Source of the DNA: Pseudomonadota bacterium
Lineage (GTDB): Bacteria; Pseudomonadota; Gammaproteobacteria; Steroidobacterales; Steroidobacteraceae
Direction: 5' to 3'
Length of the DNA stretch: 64,000 nt
Assembly: GCA_021779535.1 (NCBI GenBank)
Contig: JAJYAM010000001.1
Location: forward strand, 97,152-161,151
Made by a program: the position numbers and the translations under genes. The notes beneath the pieces are model-generated. The model had not been told where the DNA came from, made no database searches, and saw only the letters and a program-made list of their open reading frames with translations. Position 1 is the stretch's first letter. The number at the start of each line of letters is the position of its first letter. This document shows, one piece after another, positions 25,747-34,261 of the stretch.

Positions 25747-26655
25747 ATGCCGACGGGCGCCGAGGCCGCCGCCTATCGTTGCGACCGCGCCGCGGTGCGC
25801 CGCGCGTTCGGGCGTGCCGCGAGCAGCTACGACGCGGCGGCGATCGTGCAGGCGGAGGCGCGCGACGAGCTGCTCCGCCGGCTGGATTACGTCGCCGTCG
25901 AGCCGCGGCTCGTCGTCGATGCCGGTGCCGGCACCGGCCAGGCGAGCAGGGCCCTGAAGCACCGCTATCCGCGCGCCAGGGTGGTCGCGGTGGACGTCGC
26001 GTTCGCGATGCTGCGCGCGTCCGGGCGGCGCGCCTGGTGGCGCCGCGCGCCGCCGTTCGACCGGCTCTGCGGGGACCTGGAACGGCTGCCGTTCGCCGAC
26101 GCGAGCGTCGACTTGCTGTTCAGCAACCTCGCGCTGCCCTGGTGCGATCCCGACCGCGCGCTCGCCGAGGCGCGCCGGGTGCTCGCGCCGCGCGGCCTGC
26201 TGAGCCTGACGACCTTCGGCCCCGACACGCTGCGGGAACTGCGCGCCGCGTGGGCGCAGGTGGACGCCGGCGCGCACGTGATCCCGTTCATCGACATGCA
26301 CGATCTCGGCGACGCGCTCGTCCGCGCCGGATTCGAACAGCCGGTCCTCGACGTCGAGCGCCGCACCCTGCAGTACGCGGAGCTCGCGGACCTCGTCGCG
26401 GCGCTGCGCGCGAGCGGGAGCCGCAACGTGCTGGCCGCGCGCGCGCGCGGCCTCACCGGCCGGCGCAAGGCGCGCGCGGTGCGCGAGGCGTATGAACGCG
26501 AGCGCCGCGACGGCCGCCTCCCCGCGAGCTGCGAGATCGTGTTCGCGCACGCCTGGGCGGCGGTCGCGCCGACCGCGGCCCGACCCCGGGACGACCCCGC
26601 GGTGATCCCGCTCGAGACCTTGCGCAACGGTCTGCGCGACCGGCGGCGGCGATGA
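25747..26655 (+). CDS. bioC: Malonyl-ACP O-methyltransferase BioC
   Basis: Methylates the free carboxyl of malonyl-ACP so that fatty acid synthase can build the pimeloyl moiety of biotin. The 302-aa product has the SAM-binding motif VVDAGAGTGQASRAL (about residues 57-71), an acidic motif VVAVDVAFAML, and the SNLALPWCDPDRALAEARRVLAP block (quoted in part) typical of BioC. It is longer than E. coli BioC, mainly by a charged C-terminal extension. It begins 12 bp after bioB and overlaps bioD by 4 bp. Confidence 0.92.
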   Translation: MPTGAEAAAYRCDRAAVRRAFGRAASSYDAAAIVQAEARDELLRRLDYVAVEPRLVVDAGAGTGQASRALKHRYPRARVVAVDVAFAMLRASGRRAWWRRAPPFDRLCGDLERLPFADASVDLLFSNLALPWCDPDRALAEARRVLAPRGLLSLTTFGPDTLRELRAAWAQVDAGAHVIPFIDMHDLGDALVRAGFEQPVLDVERRTLQYAELADLVAALRASGSRNVLAARARGLTGRRKARAVREAYERERRDGRLPASCEIVFAHAWAAVAPTAARPRDDPAVIPLETLRNGLRDRRRR

Positions 26656-27368
26656 GCGCACTCGGGCTGTTCGTGACCGGGACCGATACCGGGGTCGGCA
26701 AGACCCGGGTCGCGGCCGGTTTGTGCCGCGCGTACGGCGCACGCGGCCTGCGCGTCGCGGCGATGAAGCCGGTCGCCTCGGGGAGCGTGCGCGGCCCGCG
26801 GGGACTGCGCAACGAGGACGCGCTCGAGCTGCAGCGGGCGATGACGGTTCGCGCGACCTACGCCGAGATCAACCCGTTCGCGTTCGAGCCGCCGATCGCG
26901 CCGCATATCGCCGCCGAGGAAGCGGGGACGCCGATCGATTTCGCGCGGCTCGAGTCGGCTTACCGGCGGCTCAGCGCGCGCAGCGACGTCGTGGTCGTCG
27001 AGGGCGCCGGCGGATGGCTCGCGCCGCTCGACGCCGCCCGCGGCTTCGCCGATCTGGCGGTCGCCTGGGGGCTCGACGTCGTGATCGTGGTCGGGTTGCG
27101 GCTCGGCTGCCTGAACCACGCATTGCTCACCGCCGAATCGGTCGAACGGCGGGGCTTGCGGATCGCGGGCTGGGTCGGCAATGCGATCGACTCGCGATTC
27201 GAGCGGCGCCGGGCGAACCTGGCGACACTGCGCGCGCGCTTGCCGGCACCCTGCCTGGGGCTCCTGCCGCATGCGCCCGTCGCCGATTGGCGCGCGATCG
27301 GCGAGCGACTCTCCCGCCGCCTGGTCCTGCCGCCGGAGCTCGGTCGCCGCCGCCGATCGCGCGTTTAG
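26652..27368 (+). CDS. bioD: Dethiobiotin synthetase
   Basis: An ATP-dependent carboxylase that closes the ureido ring of dethiobiotin. The 238-aa product has the P-loop FVTGTDTGVGKTRVAAGL (residues about 7-24), the catalytic KPVASG segment and the ATP/Mg-binding VVVEGAGGWLAPL. Its ATG overlaps the bioC stop (ATGA). It is the last gene of the bio operon; a new promoter candidate follows immediately. Confidence 0.96.
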   Translation: MSALGLFVTGTDTGVGKTRVAAGLCRAYGARGLRVAAMKPVASGSVRGPRGLRNEDALELQRAMTVRATYAEINPFAFEPPIAPHIAAEEAGTPIDFARLESAYRRLSARSDVVVVEGAGGWLAPLDAARGFADLAVAWGLDVVIVVGLRLGCLNHALLTAESVERRGLRIAGWVGNAIDSRFERRRANLATLRARLPAPCLGLLPHAPVADWRAIGERLSRRLVLPPELGRRRRSRV

Positions 27369-27398
27369 TTGCCCTTGATTTGCATTTGCTTCTAAGAT
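27369..27398 (+). promoter_or_regulatory. Candidate promoter for the cytochrome oxidase operon
   Basis: TTGCCC (27369-27374) and TAAGAT (27393-27398) are 18 bp apart in a locally AT-rich gap between bioD and the DUF2244 gene. The start would be near 27405, giving a roughly 30-nt leader. Confidence 0.4.
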
Positions 27399-27433
27399 AA
27401 CTCGCCGTCGGACAGCGCAAAGCGCGGAGCGGG

Positions 27434-27934
27434 ATGGAACTGCGCATCGACATAGCGCCGAACTGTTCGCTGAGCCCGGCGGGTGCGAAGCGATTCATGG
27501 CGTCGATCGGCCTGCTCTCGCTGCCGCTGTCGTTGGTGTGGGCGTGGCGGGGCTTCTGGCCGGTGCTGCTCTACTGGGCGCTCGAGATGGTCGCGCTCGG
27601 GATGGCGTTGCGGGTGTCGATGGGGCGGCGGTTCGAGTCGCAGACCGTTCGGGTCACGGAGTCGCAGGTGAGCCTGGTCACCCGCACGCGCCGCGGCGAG
27701 ACGCACGAGGTGTTCGCACGTCACTGGGCGAAGGTCCGGCTCGTGGGCGCGCGATCCGCGCAGAGCCGCAGCCGGCTGACGATCGAGAGCCGCGGCCGCG
27801 CGATCGAGATCGGCGGTTTCCTCACGGATGAGGACCGGCGGCGGCTCGCCGCGCGATTGCGGACCGTGGTCGGTGGGATGAATGAGTCGCCGCCGCTGGA
27901 AGTGAATAGCACCGTGGGGGATCCGTCGAGATGA
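27434..27934 (+). CDS. DUF2244 membrane protein
   Basis: The 166-aa product matches the layout of DUF2244 proteins: a short N-terminal strand (MELRIDIAPNCSLSPAGAKR), two close membrane helices (about residues 25-60) and a C-terminal beta-rich domain. It is commonly found just before coxB, and here its stop overlaps the coxB ATG by 4 bp. That points to a role with the oxidase, but the function is not known. Confidence 0.82.
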   Translation: MELRIDIAPNCSLSPAGAKRFMASIGLLSLPLSLVWAWRGFWPVLLYWALEMVALGMALRVSMGRRFESQTVRVTESQVSLVTRTRRGETHEVFARHWAKVRLVGARSAQSRSRLTIESRGRAIEIGGFLTDEDRRRLAARLRTVVGGMNESPPLEVNSTVGDPSR

Positions 27935-28920
27935 ATCTGAACCGGTTGACCGTGAACCACATTCGCCCAACCCGCACGCGGGGGGCGGTCCTGCGCAGGG
28001 CACTCGGCCTGCTCGCCGCCTCGCTGCTCGCCGGGTCGACCGGGGCACAGGCATTTCCGGCGATGAACATGCCGGTCGGTGTCACGGTGCTGAGCCACGA
28101 CATCTATCGCATCCACATGGAGGTGCTCTGGGTCTGCGTCGCGATCGCGGTCGCGGTGTTCGGCGTGATGATCACCGCGCTGATCCGGTTCCGCCATTCG
28201 AAAGGCGCGGTTCCCGACACGACGATGACGCACAGCACCGCCGCCGAGGTGATCTGGACGATCATTCCGGTGCTGATCCTGGTCGCGTTGGCGATCCCGG
28301 CCGCCCGGACGATGATCAAGATCGACGACACGACCCACGCCGGACTCACGATCCGGGTGACCGGCTATCAATGGAAGTGGCACTACACCTATCTCGGCGA
28401 TGCGTCGGGCATCCGCTTCTTCTCCACGCTGTCGCAGAACTCGAACTTCGCGAGCCAGCTGGACTCGGGCATCGATCCGCGGACCGTCCCGCACTACCTG
28501 CTGTCGGTCGACCACCCGCTGGTGATCCCGAGCGGGGTCAAGGTGCGCTTGTTGATCACCTCCGCCGACGTGATCCACGCATGGTGGGTGCCCGCGTTCG
28601 GCGTGAAGCGCTCGGCGATCCCCGGGTTCATCAACGAGCTGTGGGTCAAGGTCCTGCCGGGCCACGAGGGCGTGTACCGCGGCCAGTGCGCGGCGCTCTG
28701 CGGTCGCGGCCACGGCTTCATGCCGATCGTCGTCGACGTGAAGACACCGGCCGACTTCGCCAAGTGGGTCGCCGCGCAGAAGGCCGCGTTGAAGCAGGCC
28801 TCGGCGGCCCCCGTGCCGGCCGCGACCGCGCCGAACGAAGCCCCGGTCGCGCGGGCCCGCATCGCCGCGCCGGCCTCGCCGCTCGCTCGGCGCCCGCTCA
28901 CGGCCCGGATTTCCGATTAA
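27931..28920 (+). CDS. coxB: Cytochrome c oxidase subunit II
   Basis: Accepts electrons from cytochrome c at the dinuclear CuA centre and passes them to heme a. The 329-aa product has a signal-like N-terminus, two membrane helices (about 60-85 and 100-125) and a periplasmic cupredoxin domain. The CuA ligands lie in VIHAWWVP (His) and GQCAALCGRGHGFMPI (two Cys, His, Met). The aromatic electron-entry stretch is GYQWKWHY. No c-type heme site is present. The last 40 residues are an Ala/Pro-rich tail. Confidence 0.97.
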   Translation: MNLNRLTVNHIRPTRTRGAVLRRALGLLAASLLAGSTGAQAFPAMNMPVGVTVLSHDIYRIHMEVLWVCVAIAVAVFGVMITALIRFRHSKGAVPDTTMTHSTAAEVIWTIIPVLILVALAIPAARTMIKIDDTTHAGLTIRVTGYQWKWHYTYLGDASGIRFFSTLSQNSNFASQLDSGIDPRTVPHYLLSVDHPLVIPSGVKVRLLITSADVIHAWWVPAFGVKRSAIPGFINELWVKVLPGHEGVYRGQCAALCGRGHGFMPIVVDVKTPADFAKWVAAQKAALKQASAAPVPAATAPNEAPVARARIAAPASPLARRPLTARISD

Positions 28921-28960
28921 TACGGCTAGAGTCCCCCCTTCTTCAGAGAGTCCTCGCACC

Positions 28961-30562
28961 ATGGCCCACGCAATCGAGATCGCACCCGACGCGCACGACG
29001 CACACGCCGCTCACGACGGCCCGGACACCGGCATCAGGCGCTGGTTGTTCGCGACGAACCACAAGGACATCGGGACGATGTACCTGACGCTCAGCCTGAT
29101 CATGTTCTTCGTCGGCGGCGCGATGGCGATGGTGATCCGCGCCGAGCTGTTCGAGCCCGGTATGCAGCTCGTCGACCCGGCGTTCTACAACCAGATGATG
29201 ACGATGCACGCGCTGGTGATGATCTTCGGCGCGGTGATGCCGGCGTTCGTCGGCCTCGCGAACTGGATGATCCCGCTGCAGATCGGCGCCCCGGACATGG
29301 CGTTGCCGCGGCTCAACAATTTCAGCTTCTGGCTGCTGCCGTTCGCGTTCACGCTGCTGCTGTCCACGCTGCTGGTTCCGGGCGGCGCTCCGGCCGGCGG
29401 CTGGACGATGTATCCGCCGCTCGCGCTGCAGTTCGGCGACAGCTTCCCGATGCTGATCTTCTCGATCCACCTGATGGGAATCTCCTCGATCCTGGGTGCG
29501 ATCAACGTGATCGTGACGATCCTGAACCTGCGTGCGCCCGGGATGACGCTGCTCAAGATGCCGCTGTTCTGCTGGACCTGGCTGATCACCGCGTACCTGC
29601 TGATCGCGGTGATGCCGGTGCTCGCCGGCGCGGTCACGATGCTTCTGACCGACCACTTCTTCCACACCAGCTTCTTCAACGCGGCGGGCGGCGGCGACCC
29701 GTTGATGTACGAGCACATCTTCTGGTTCTTCGGGCACCCCGAGGTCTACATCATGATCCTGCCGGCCTTCGGGATCATCTCGGAAATCATCCCGACGTTC
29801 TCCCGCAAGCCGCTGTTCGGCGCGACCTCGATGATCTACGCGACCGCGTCGATCGCGTTCCTGTCGTTCATCGTCTGGGGTCACCACATGTTCGTCGACG
29901 GAATGCCGACGTCGGCCGACCTGTTCTTCATGCTGTCGACGATGCTGATCGCGGTGCCGACCGGCGTGAAGATCTTCAACTGGACCGCGACGATGTGGCG
30001 CGGCTCGCTGTCGTTCGAGCCGCCGATGCTGTTCGCGATCGGCTTCCTGTTCATGTTCTCGATCGGCGGCTTCTCGGGCCTGATGCTCGCGATGGTGCCG
30101 GCCGACTTCCAGTACAACCAGTCGTACTTCGTCGTCGCCCACTTCCACTACGTGCTGGTGCCGGGTGCGGTGTTCGCGATCATGGGCGGCGTTTATTACT
30201 GGCTGCCGAAGTGGACCGGCAACCTGTACAACATGAAGCTCGCGAAGACGCATTTCTGGCTGTCGACGATCTTCGTGAATGTGCTGTTCTTCCCGCAGCA
30301 CTTCCTCGGCCTCGCCGGGATGCCGCGGCGCATTCCGGACTATGCGGTGCAGTTCACCGACTGGAACATGGTCTCCTCGATCGGCGGCTTCGGTTTCGGC
30401 CTGTCGCAGATCCTGTTCGCGATCGCGATCATCCAGTGCGTCCGGGGCGGCAAGAAGGCGACCGCGGAGGTGTGGACCGGTGCGGCCCCGCACGGGCTCG
30501 AGTGGACGATCCCGTCACCCGCTCCGTATCACAGCTTCCAGACCGCGCCCGAAGTCCGGTGA
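28961..30562 (+). CDS. coxA: Cytochrome c oxidase subunit I
   Basis: The catalytic subunit carrying heme a, heme a3 and CuB, which reduces O2 and pumps protons. The 533-aa product shows 12 membrane helices. The ligands are His in MMTMHALVMIFG (heme a), WFFGHPEVYIMILPAFG (CuB His and the cross-linked Tyr), WGHHMFVDG (CuB His pair) and VVAHFHYVL (heme a3 and heme a). It is followed by a tiny membrane protein whose GTG overlaps its TGA. Confidence 0.98.
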   Translation: MAHAIEIAPDAHDAHAAHDGPDTGIRRWLFATNHKDIGTMYLTLSLIMFFVGGAMAMVIRAELFEPGMQLVDPAFYNQMMTMHALVMIFGAVMPAFVGLANWMIPLQIGAPDMALPRLNNFSFWLLPFAFTLLLSTLLVPGGAPAGGWTMYPPLALQFGDSFPMLIFSIHLMGISSILGAINVIVTILNLRAPGMTLLKMPLFCWTWLITAYLLIAVMPVLAGAVTMLLTDHFFHTSFFNAAGGGDPLMYEHIFWFFGHPEVYIMILPAFGIISEIIPTFSRKPLFGATSMIYATASIAFLSFIVWGHHMFVDGMPTSADLFFMLSTMLIAVPTGVKIFNWTATMWRGSLSFEPPMLFAIGFLFMFSIGGFSGLMLAMVPADFQYNQSYFVVAHFHYVLVPGAVFAIMGGVYYWLPKWTGNLYNMKLAKTHFWLSTIFVNVLFFPQHFLGLAGMPRRIPDYAVQFTDWNMVSSIGGFGFGLSQILFAIAIIQCVRGGKKATAEVWTGAAPHGLEWTIPSPAPYHSFQTAPEVR

Positions 30563-30684
30563 CCGCGGATCACTCGCCCGAACGCGAGCGGCGCGTCCGC
30601 CGTACCACCGCATTGATGGCGGCGGTCGCGCTGGTCTTCTACTTCGGTTACATCGCGATGAAGCTCTATCGCCACTACCATTAG
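30559..30684 (+). CDS. 41-aa single-helix membrane protein in the cox operon (small oxidase assembly protein-like)
   Basis: Too short for the ORF track as a separate entry. GTG at 30559 overlaps the coxA stop (GTGA) and the frame ends at TAG 30684. The peptide has a charged N-terminus (HSPERERRVRRTTA), one membrane helix (LMAAVALVFYFGYIAM) and a His/Tyr end (KLYRHYH). It resembles the small proteins sometimes annotated as cytochrome oxidase small assembly protein between coxA and ctaG. Here ctaG itself is missing and coxC follows after 12 bp. The family assignment is from memory of layout and is uncertain. Confidence 0.72.
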   Translation: MTADHSPERERRVRRTTALMAAVALVFYFGYIAMKLYRHYH

Positions 30685-30696
30685 AGAAAGAGGCCC

Positions 30697-31584
30697 ATGG
30701 CGCAATCCCACGTCCCGAACGCCGACAAGTACTACGTCCCGCACTCGAGCCCGTGGCCGATCTACGGCTCGGTGACCCTGTTCACGGTGATGGCCGGCGC
30801 CGTCGCGACCCTCGACGGCTGGCTGCCGGCGTGGTCGCTCCTGCCGGGCTTCGCGATGCTCGCGGGCCTTTTCATCCTGTGGTTCGGCACCGTGATCCGC
30901 GAGAACGAGCAGGGCCTGTACAACATGGCCGTGGACCGATCGTTCCGGATGGCGATGATGTGGTTCATCTTCTCGGAAGTGATGTTCTTCGCGGCGTTCT
31001 TCGGCGCGCTGTTCTATGCGCGCGCGCTGGTGATGCCGTGGCTGAGCGGCGACGGCACGAAGCTGATGACGAACATCCTGCTGTGGAGCCGGTATCACGG
31101 CACGTGGCCGACGAACGGGCCGGGCGCGCTCGGGCCGCGCGCGAACGGCAGTTTCGAATCGGTGCCCGCGCTCGGTTTGCCGGCGCTGAACACCGCGATC
31201 CTGCTGACCTCGGGCGTGACGATCACGATCGCGCACCATGCGCTGCTGCGCGGTCACCGCCGGCGCCTCGCGATCTTCCTCGCGGCGACGTTCCTGCTCG
31301 GCTTCGCGTTCGTCGCGCTGCAGGCGACGGAGTATCACGAGGCCTACACCAAGCTCGGCCTGCAGCTCGGCACCGGGATCTACGGCTCGACGTTCTTCCT
31401 GCTGACCGGGTTCCACGGGCTGCACGTGACGGTCGGCGCGATCATGCTGGTCGTGATCTGGTTCCGGGTGATGAAGGGTCACTTCACCCCGGAACGGCAT
31501 TTCGGGTTCGAGGCCGTCGCGTGGTACTGGCACTTCGTGGACGTCGTCTGGCTGGGGCTGTTCATCTTCGTCTATTGGCTCTGA
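30697..31584 (+). CDS. coxC: Cytochrome c oxidase subunit III
   Basis: A seven-helix subunit that stabilises subunit I and its oxygen channel. The 295-aa product contains WFIFSEVMFFAAFFGALFYAR (quoted in part), the lipid-binding Glu region LQATEYHEAYTKLG, the GFHGLHVTVG motif and the terminal WHFVDVVWLGLFIFVYWL. The start codon follows AGAAAGAGG. It ends convergent to the small DUF2909 gene. Confidence 0.97.
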   Translation: MAQSHVPNADKYYVPHSSPWPIYGSVTLFTVMAGAVATLDGWLPAWSLLPGFAMLAGLFILWFGTVIRENEQGLYNMAVDRSFRMAMMWFIFSEVMFFAAFFGALFYARALVMPWLSGDGTKLMTNILLWSRYHGTWPTNGPGALGPRANGSFESVPALGLPALNTAILLTSGVTITIAHHALLRGHRRRLAIFLAATFLLGFAFVALQATEYHEAYTKLGLQLGTGIYGSTFFLLTGFHGLHVTVGAIMLVVIWFRVMKGHFTPERHFGFEAVAWYWHFVDVVWLGLFIFVYWL

Positions 31585-31585
31585 C

Positions 31586-31613
31586 GCCCCCGGCCGCCCG
31601 CCCCGCCGGGGGC
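31586..31613. terminator. Possible bidirectional hairpin between coxC and the DUF2909 gene
   Basis: GCCCCCGGC and GCCGGGGGC are exact reverse complements with a 10-nt C-rich loop, just after the coxC stop. There is no U-run on either side, so it may act as a weak or Rho-aided terminator or only stabilise the 3' end. Confidence 0.4.
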
Positions 31614-31648
31614 GGGCGCACCCTCGCACGCTGCCGCGATCGCGGCGC

Positions 31649-31855
31649 TCAGCCCGTCGGTGGGTGGATCCAGCCCGCCCGGTAGGCGAGAATGAGCAGC
31701 AGGAACAGCGACACGGACAGGCCAACCCGCCAGGCCAGGGCCTTGACCATCTTGTCGCCGTCCTTCGGGTCGCGGCTCGACAGATGGAACAGGGCCTTGC
31801 CCAGACTGGCCAGGATCAGGACCAGTACCGCGATGACGAGTAGTTTGAACGGCAT
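31649..31855 (-). CDS. Twin-transmembrane protein (DUF2909-like)
   Basis: The 68-aa product has two membrane helices (LLVIAVLVLILASLGKALF and VGLSVSLFLLLILAYRAGW) joined by a charged loop SSRDPKDGDKMVKAL. This layout matches DUF2909 proteins, which are usually found antisense-oriented between coxC and SURF1 as here. Function is unknown; the conserved location suggests a part in oxidase assembly. Confidence 0.82.
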   Translation of the reverse strand: MPFKLLVIAVLVLILASLGKALFHLSSRDPKDGDKMVKALAWRVGLSVSLFLLLILAYRAGWIHPPTG

Positions 31856-31896
31856 GGATACGCTCCGTCGCCGGCATTGGCTGGGAGGATTATATC

Positions 31897-32649
31897 GTGA
31901 CGATCCGGTTCGGAAGCCGCGAGTTCGCGCCGCGCGCGTTCACGACGATGGTCACGATCGTCGTGTTCGCGATATTGATCGCGCTCGGCCGCTGGCAGGT
32001 GCGGCGCGCCGCCGAAACCCAGATTCTCTGGAACGAGTTCGCGGCCGGCTCGGACACGGCGGTCACGATCGACGCGACGACGCCACCCGTCCAGTTGTTC
32101 GGGCACCTGCGGGTGTCGGGCCGCTACGACCCGGCGCACCAGATCCTGATCGACGGGATGGAGGGCCCCGGGCACCGGAACGGCTACTACGTGCTGACGC
32201 CGTTCGAACTCACCGGCGGCGGCTGGATCCTGGTGAACCGCGGTTGGATTCCGCGCGAGAGCGATCCACGGGCCACTCCCGCGATTGCGGTGCCGGACGG
32301 GCCGCGAACGATCGTCGGCCGGGCCGACGAGTTGCCGCGGCCGGGCATCCGGCTCGGCGGCGGCGCGCCGCTCGCGCCGCCGTTCCCGGTCATCGCGCTG
32401 TATCCGCGGCTGCGTGACATCGGCGGGCTCCTGCACGTCACCGACTGGGCGCCGGCCGCACCGCAGGTGCTGCTCGATCCGGACCAGCCGGACGGCTATT
32501 ACCGCCATTGGACGCCGCCCGGATTCCCACCGATCCGGCATACCGCCTACGCGGTGCAGTGGTTCCTGCTCGCGGCGACCTTGCTCGTGATCTACGCGGT
32601 CACGAATCTGCGCCCGGTCGGCGGAGGCGGGGCGACGACCGATGACTGA
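31897..32649 (+). CDS. SURF1-family cytochrome oxidase assembly protein
   Basis: SURF1 (Shy1) proteins help insert heme a into oxidase subunit I. The 250-aa product has an N-terminal membrane helix (FTTMVTIVVFAILIALGRWQ), the family motifs GRYDPAHQILIDG, YYVLTPFELTGGGWILVNRGWIPR (quoted in part) and a C-terminal YAVQWFLLAATLLVIYAVTN helix. The start is GTG at 31897, with GGGAGG about 8 bases upstream. It overlaps the Sco-like gene by 8 bp. Confidence 0.93.
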   Translation: MTIRFGSREFAPRAFTTMVTIVVFAILIALGRWQVRRAAETQILWNEFAAGSDTAVTIDATTPPVQLFGHLRVSGRYDPAHQILIDGMEGPGHRNGYYVLTPFELTGGGWILVNRGWIPRESDPRATPAIAVPDGPRTIVGRADELPRPGIRLGGGAPLAPPFPVIALYPRLRDIGGLLHVTDWAPAAPQVLLDPDQPDGYYRHWTPPGFPPIRHTAYAVQWFLLAATLLVIYAVTNLRPVGGGGATTDD

Positions 32650-33271
32650 TCCTTCGAGGCTCGATTCCGCCGACCGGGTCCGCCGGCGGCGACGCCGCAC
32701 GGTGCTCGGCATCGGTGCGATCTTCTTCGTGCCGCTCGCCGTGGCGCTCTACCTCTTCTACGGATTGCCGGGCCTGCGACCCGTCGGCACGGTGAATCAC
32801 GGCGAACTCGTCGACCCGCCGCATCCGGTGCCGGCGCTGTCGCTGCCCCTGTTCCCCGTGGGTCGAACGCGGCCGGACTTCCTCGAGCGGCGCTGGACCC
32901 TGCTCTACGTCGGCACCGGGGTCTGCGGGGAGCGCTGCCGGGCGGCGCTCTACGAGACCCGGCAGATCCGCATCGCCCTCGGTCAAGACACCAATCGCGT
33001 GCAACGGGTATTCCTCGCGACGGGCCCGTGCTGCGACGCGCATTTCCTGCGGAGCGAACATCCGGACCTGATCACGGTCCGCGTGACCGCGGCCGCGGCG
33101 CCGCTGCTCGCCGCGCTGCCCCGATACGGCGCGACTTCTCCGCTGCGCGCGGGTCGCGTCTACCTGATCGATCCGCTCGGCAACCTGATGATGAGCTACC
33201 CCCCGAACGCAGCGCCGAAGGGCATGCTCGAAGACCTGCAGCGCCTTCTCCAACTCTCGACCATCGGTTGA
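32642..33271 (+). CDS. Membrane-anchored Sco1/thioredoxin-like protein
   Basis: The 209-aa product has one N-terminal membrane helix (VLGIGAIFFVPLAVALYLFYG) and a periplasmic thioredoxin-like domain. A CxxxC pair (CGERC, about residue 95) sits at the place where Sco proteins bind copper. A second Cys pair (GPCCDAH) lies about 35 residues later. The overall sequence is divergent from typical SenC/Sco1, so I do not name it sco. Its position between SURF1 and ctaA supports a role in CuA or CuB delivery, which matters because ctaG is absent here. Confidence 0.78.
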   Translation: MTDPSRLDSADRVRRRRRRTVLGIGAIFFVPLAVALYLFYGLPGLRPVGTVNHGELVDPPHPVPALSLPLFPVGRTRPDFLERRWTLLYVGTGVCGERCRAALYETRQIRIALGQDTNRVQRVFLATGPCCDAHFLRSEHPDLITVRVTAAAAPLLAALPRYGATSPLRAGRVYLIDPLGNLMMSYPPNAAPKGMLEDLQRLLQLSTIG

Positions 33272-33276
33272 ACGCC

Positions 33277-34257
33277 ATGCAACCCCAACGACGTGTTTTC
33301 TGGTTCCGGCGCATCGCGCTCGCCGGCGCCCTGCTCGCAACGATCGTGGTCGTGCTCGGCGCCTGGGTGCGCCTGACCGACGCCGGCCTCGGCTGTCCGG
33401 ACTGGCCGGGTTGCTACGGCCACGTGTTCCCGGAGGCGGGACGGGGCTTCCACAAAGCGCTGCACGAGATGATCCATCGGTATTTTGCGACCACGCTGGG
33501 GGTCGTGATCATGGTGCTGCTGTCGTGGGCGGTCGCAAACCGCAAGACGCGCGGCCAGCCGCTCGGCGCAGCGGTCGCGCTGTTCGTGATGGTCTGCGTT
33601 CAGGGTGCGCTCGGCGCACTGACGGTCACGATGCTGCTGAAGCCGCTGATCGTGACCAGCCATCTGCTCGGCGGCCTGACGACCCTGTCGATCCTCTGGT
33701 GGCTGTCGATGGAGCCGGAACGGCGGGACGCGTCCGCGCGCGAGCGCTCGCTGCGCGCATTCGCGCTCGTGTGCCTCGTGATCCTCGCGTTGCAGATCGC
33801 GCTCGGCGGCTGGACCAGCACCAACTACGCGGCGGCGGCCTGCCCCGACCTCCCGACCTGCCAAGGTGCCTGGTGGCCGCCGCGGATGGACTTCCGCGAC
33901 GCGTTCGTGCTGTGGCGTGGGCTCGACATCGACTACGCCGGCGGAATCCTGTCGAATCCGGCGAGGGTCGCGATCCAGGTCACTCACCGGCTCGGCGCGG
34001 TGATCACCGGGATCGCGCTGATCACGCTCGGGATCCTGACGGTGCGACGGGCCGCCGGACCGCGGCTGCGCCGCGCGGGCGCGTTTCTGGTCTTCGCGGT
34101 GCTGTTGCAGATCGCGATCGGCGTGTCGATGGTGCACTTCGGTTTCCCGCTGCCGCTCGCGACGATGCACAACGCCGGTGCGGCGCTGCTGCTGCTGTCG
34201 ATGGTGACCGTGCTGCGCCGGCTGTGGCCGTCGCCGGTTCTCGCCGTGGTAACCTAG
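33277..34257 (+). CDS. ctaA: Heme A synthase (CtaA/Cox15 family)
   Basis: Oxidises the C8 methyl of heme O to give heme A for the oxidase. The start is the ATG at 33277 (MQPQRRVFWFRR), which makes 326 aa; the track extension overlaps the Sco-like gene. Eight membrane helices are visible. The heme-ligating histidines lie in HEMIHRYFATTLG, VTSHLLGGLTT, VTHRLGAVITG and TMHNAGAALL. Two extracytoplasmic Cys pairs occur in CPDWPGC and CPDLPTC. ctaB follows 4 bp after the stop. Confidence 0.96.
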   Translation: MQPQRRVFWFRRIALAGALLATIVVVLGAWVRLTDAGLGCPDWPGCYGHVFPEAGRGFHKALHEMIHRYFATTLGVVIMVLLSWAVANRKTRGQPLGAAVALFVMVCVQGALGALTVTMLLKPLIVTSHLLGGLTTLSILWWLSMEPERRDASARERSLRAFALVCLVILALQIALGGWTSTNYAAAACPDLPTCQGAWWPPRMDFRDAFVLWRGLDIDYAGGILSNPARVAIQVTHRLGAVITGIALITLGILTVRRAAGPRLRRAGAFLVFAVLLQIAIGVSMVHFGFPLPLATMHNAGAALLLLSMVTVLRRLWPSPVLAVVT

Positions 34258-34261
34258 CCGG

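Noticed and set aside
28943-30493. 516-aa minus-strand ORF
   Set aside because: Antisense of coxA; a His/Arg/Gln/Asp-rich string produced by reading membrane-helix codons backwards.
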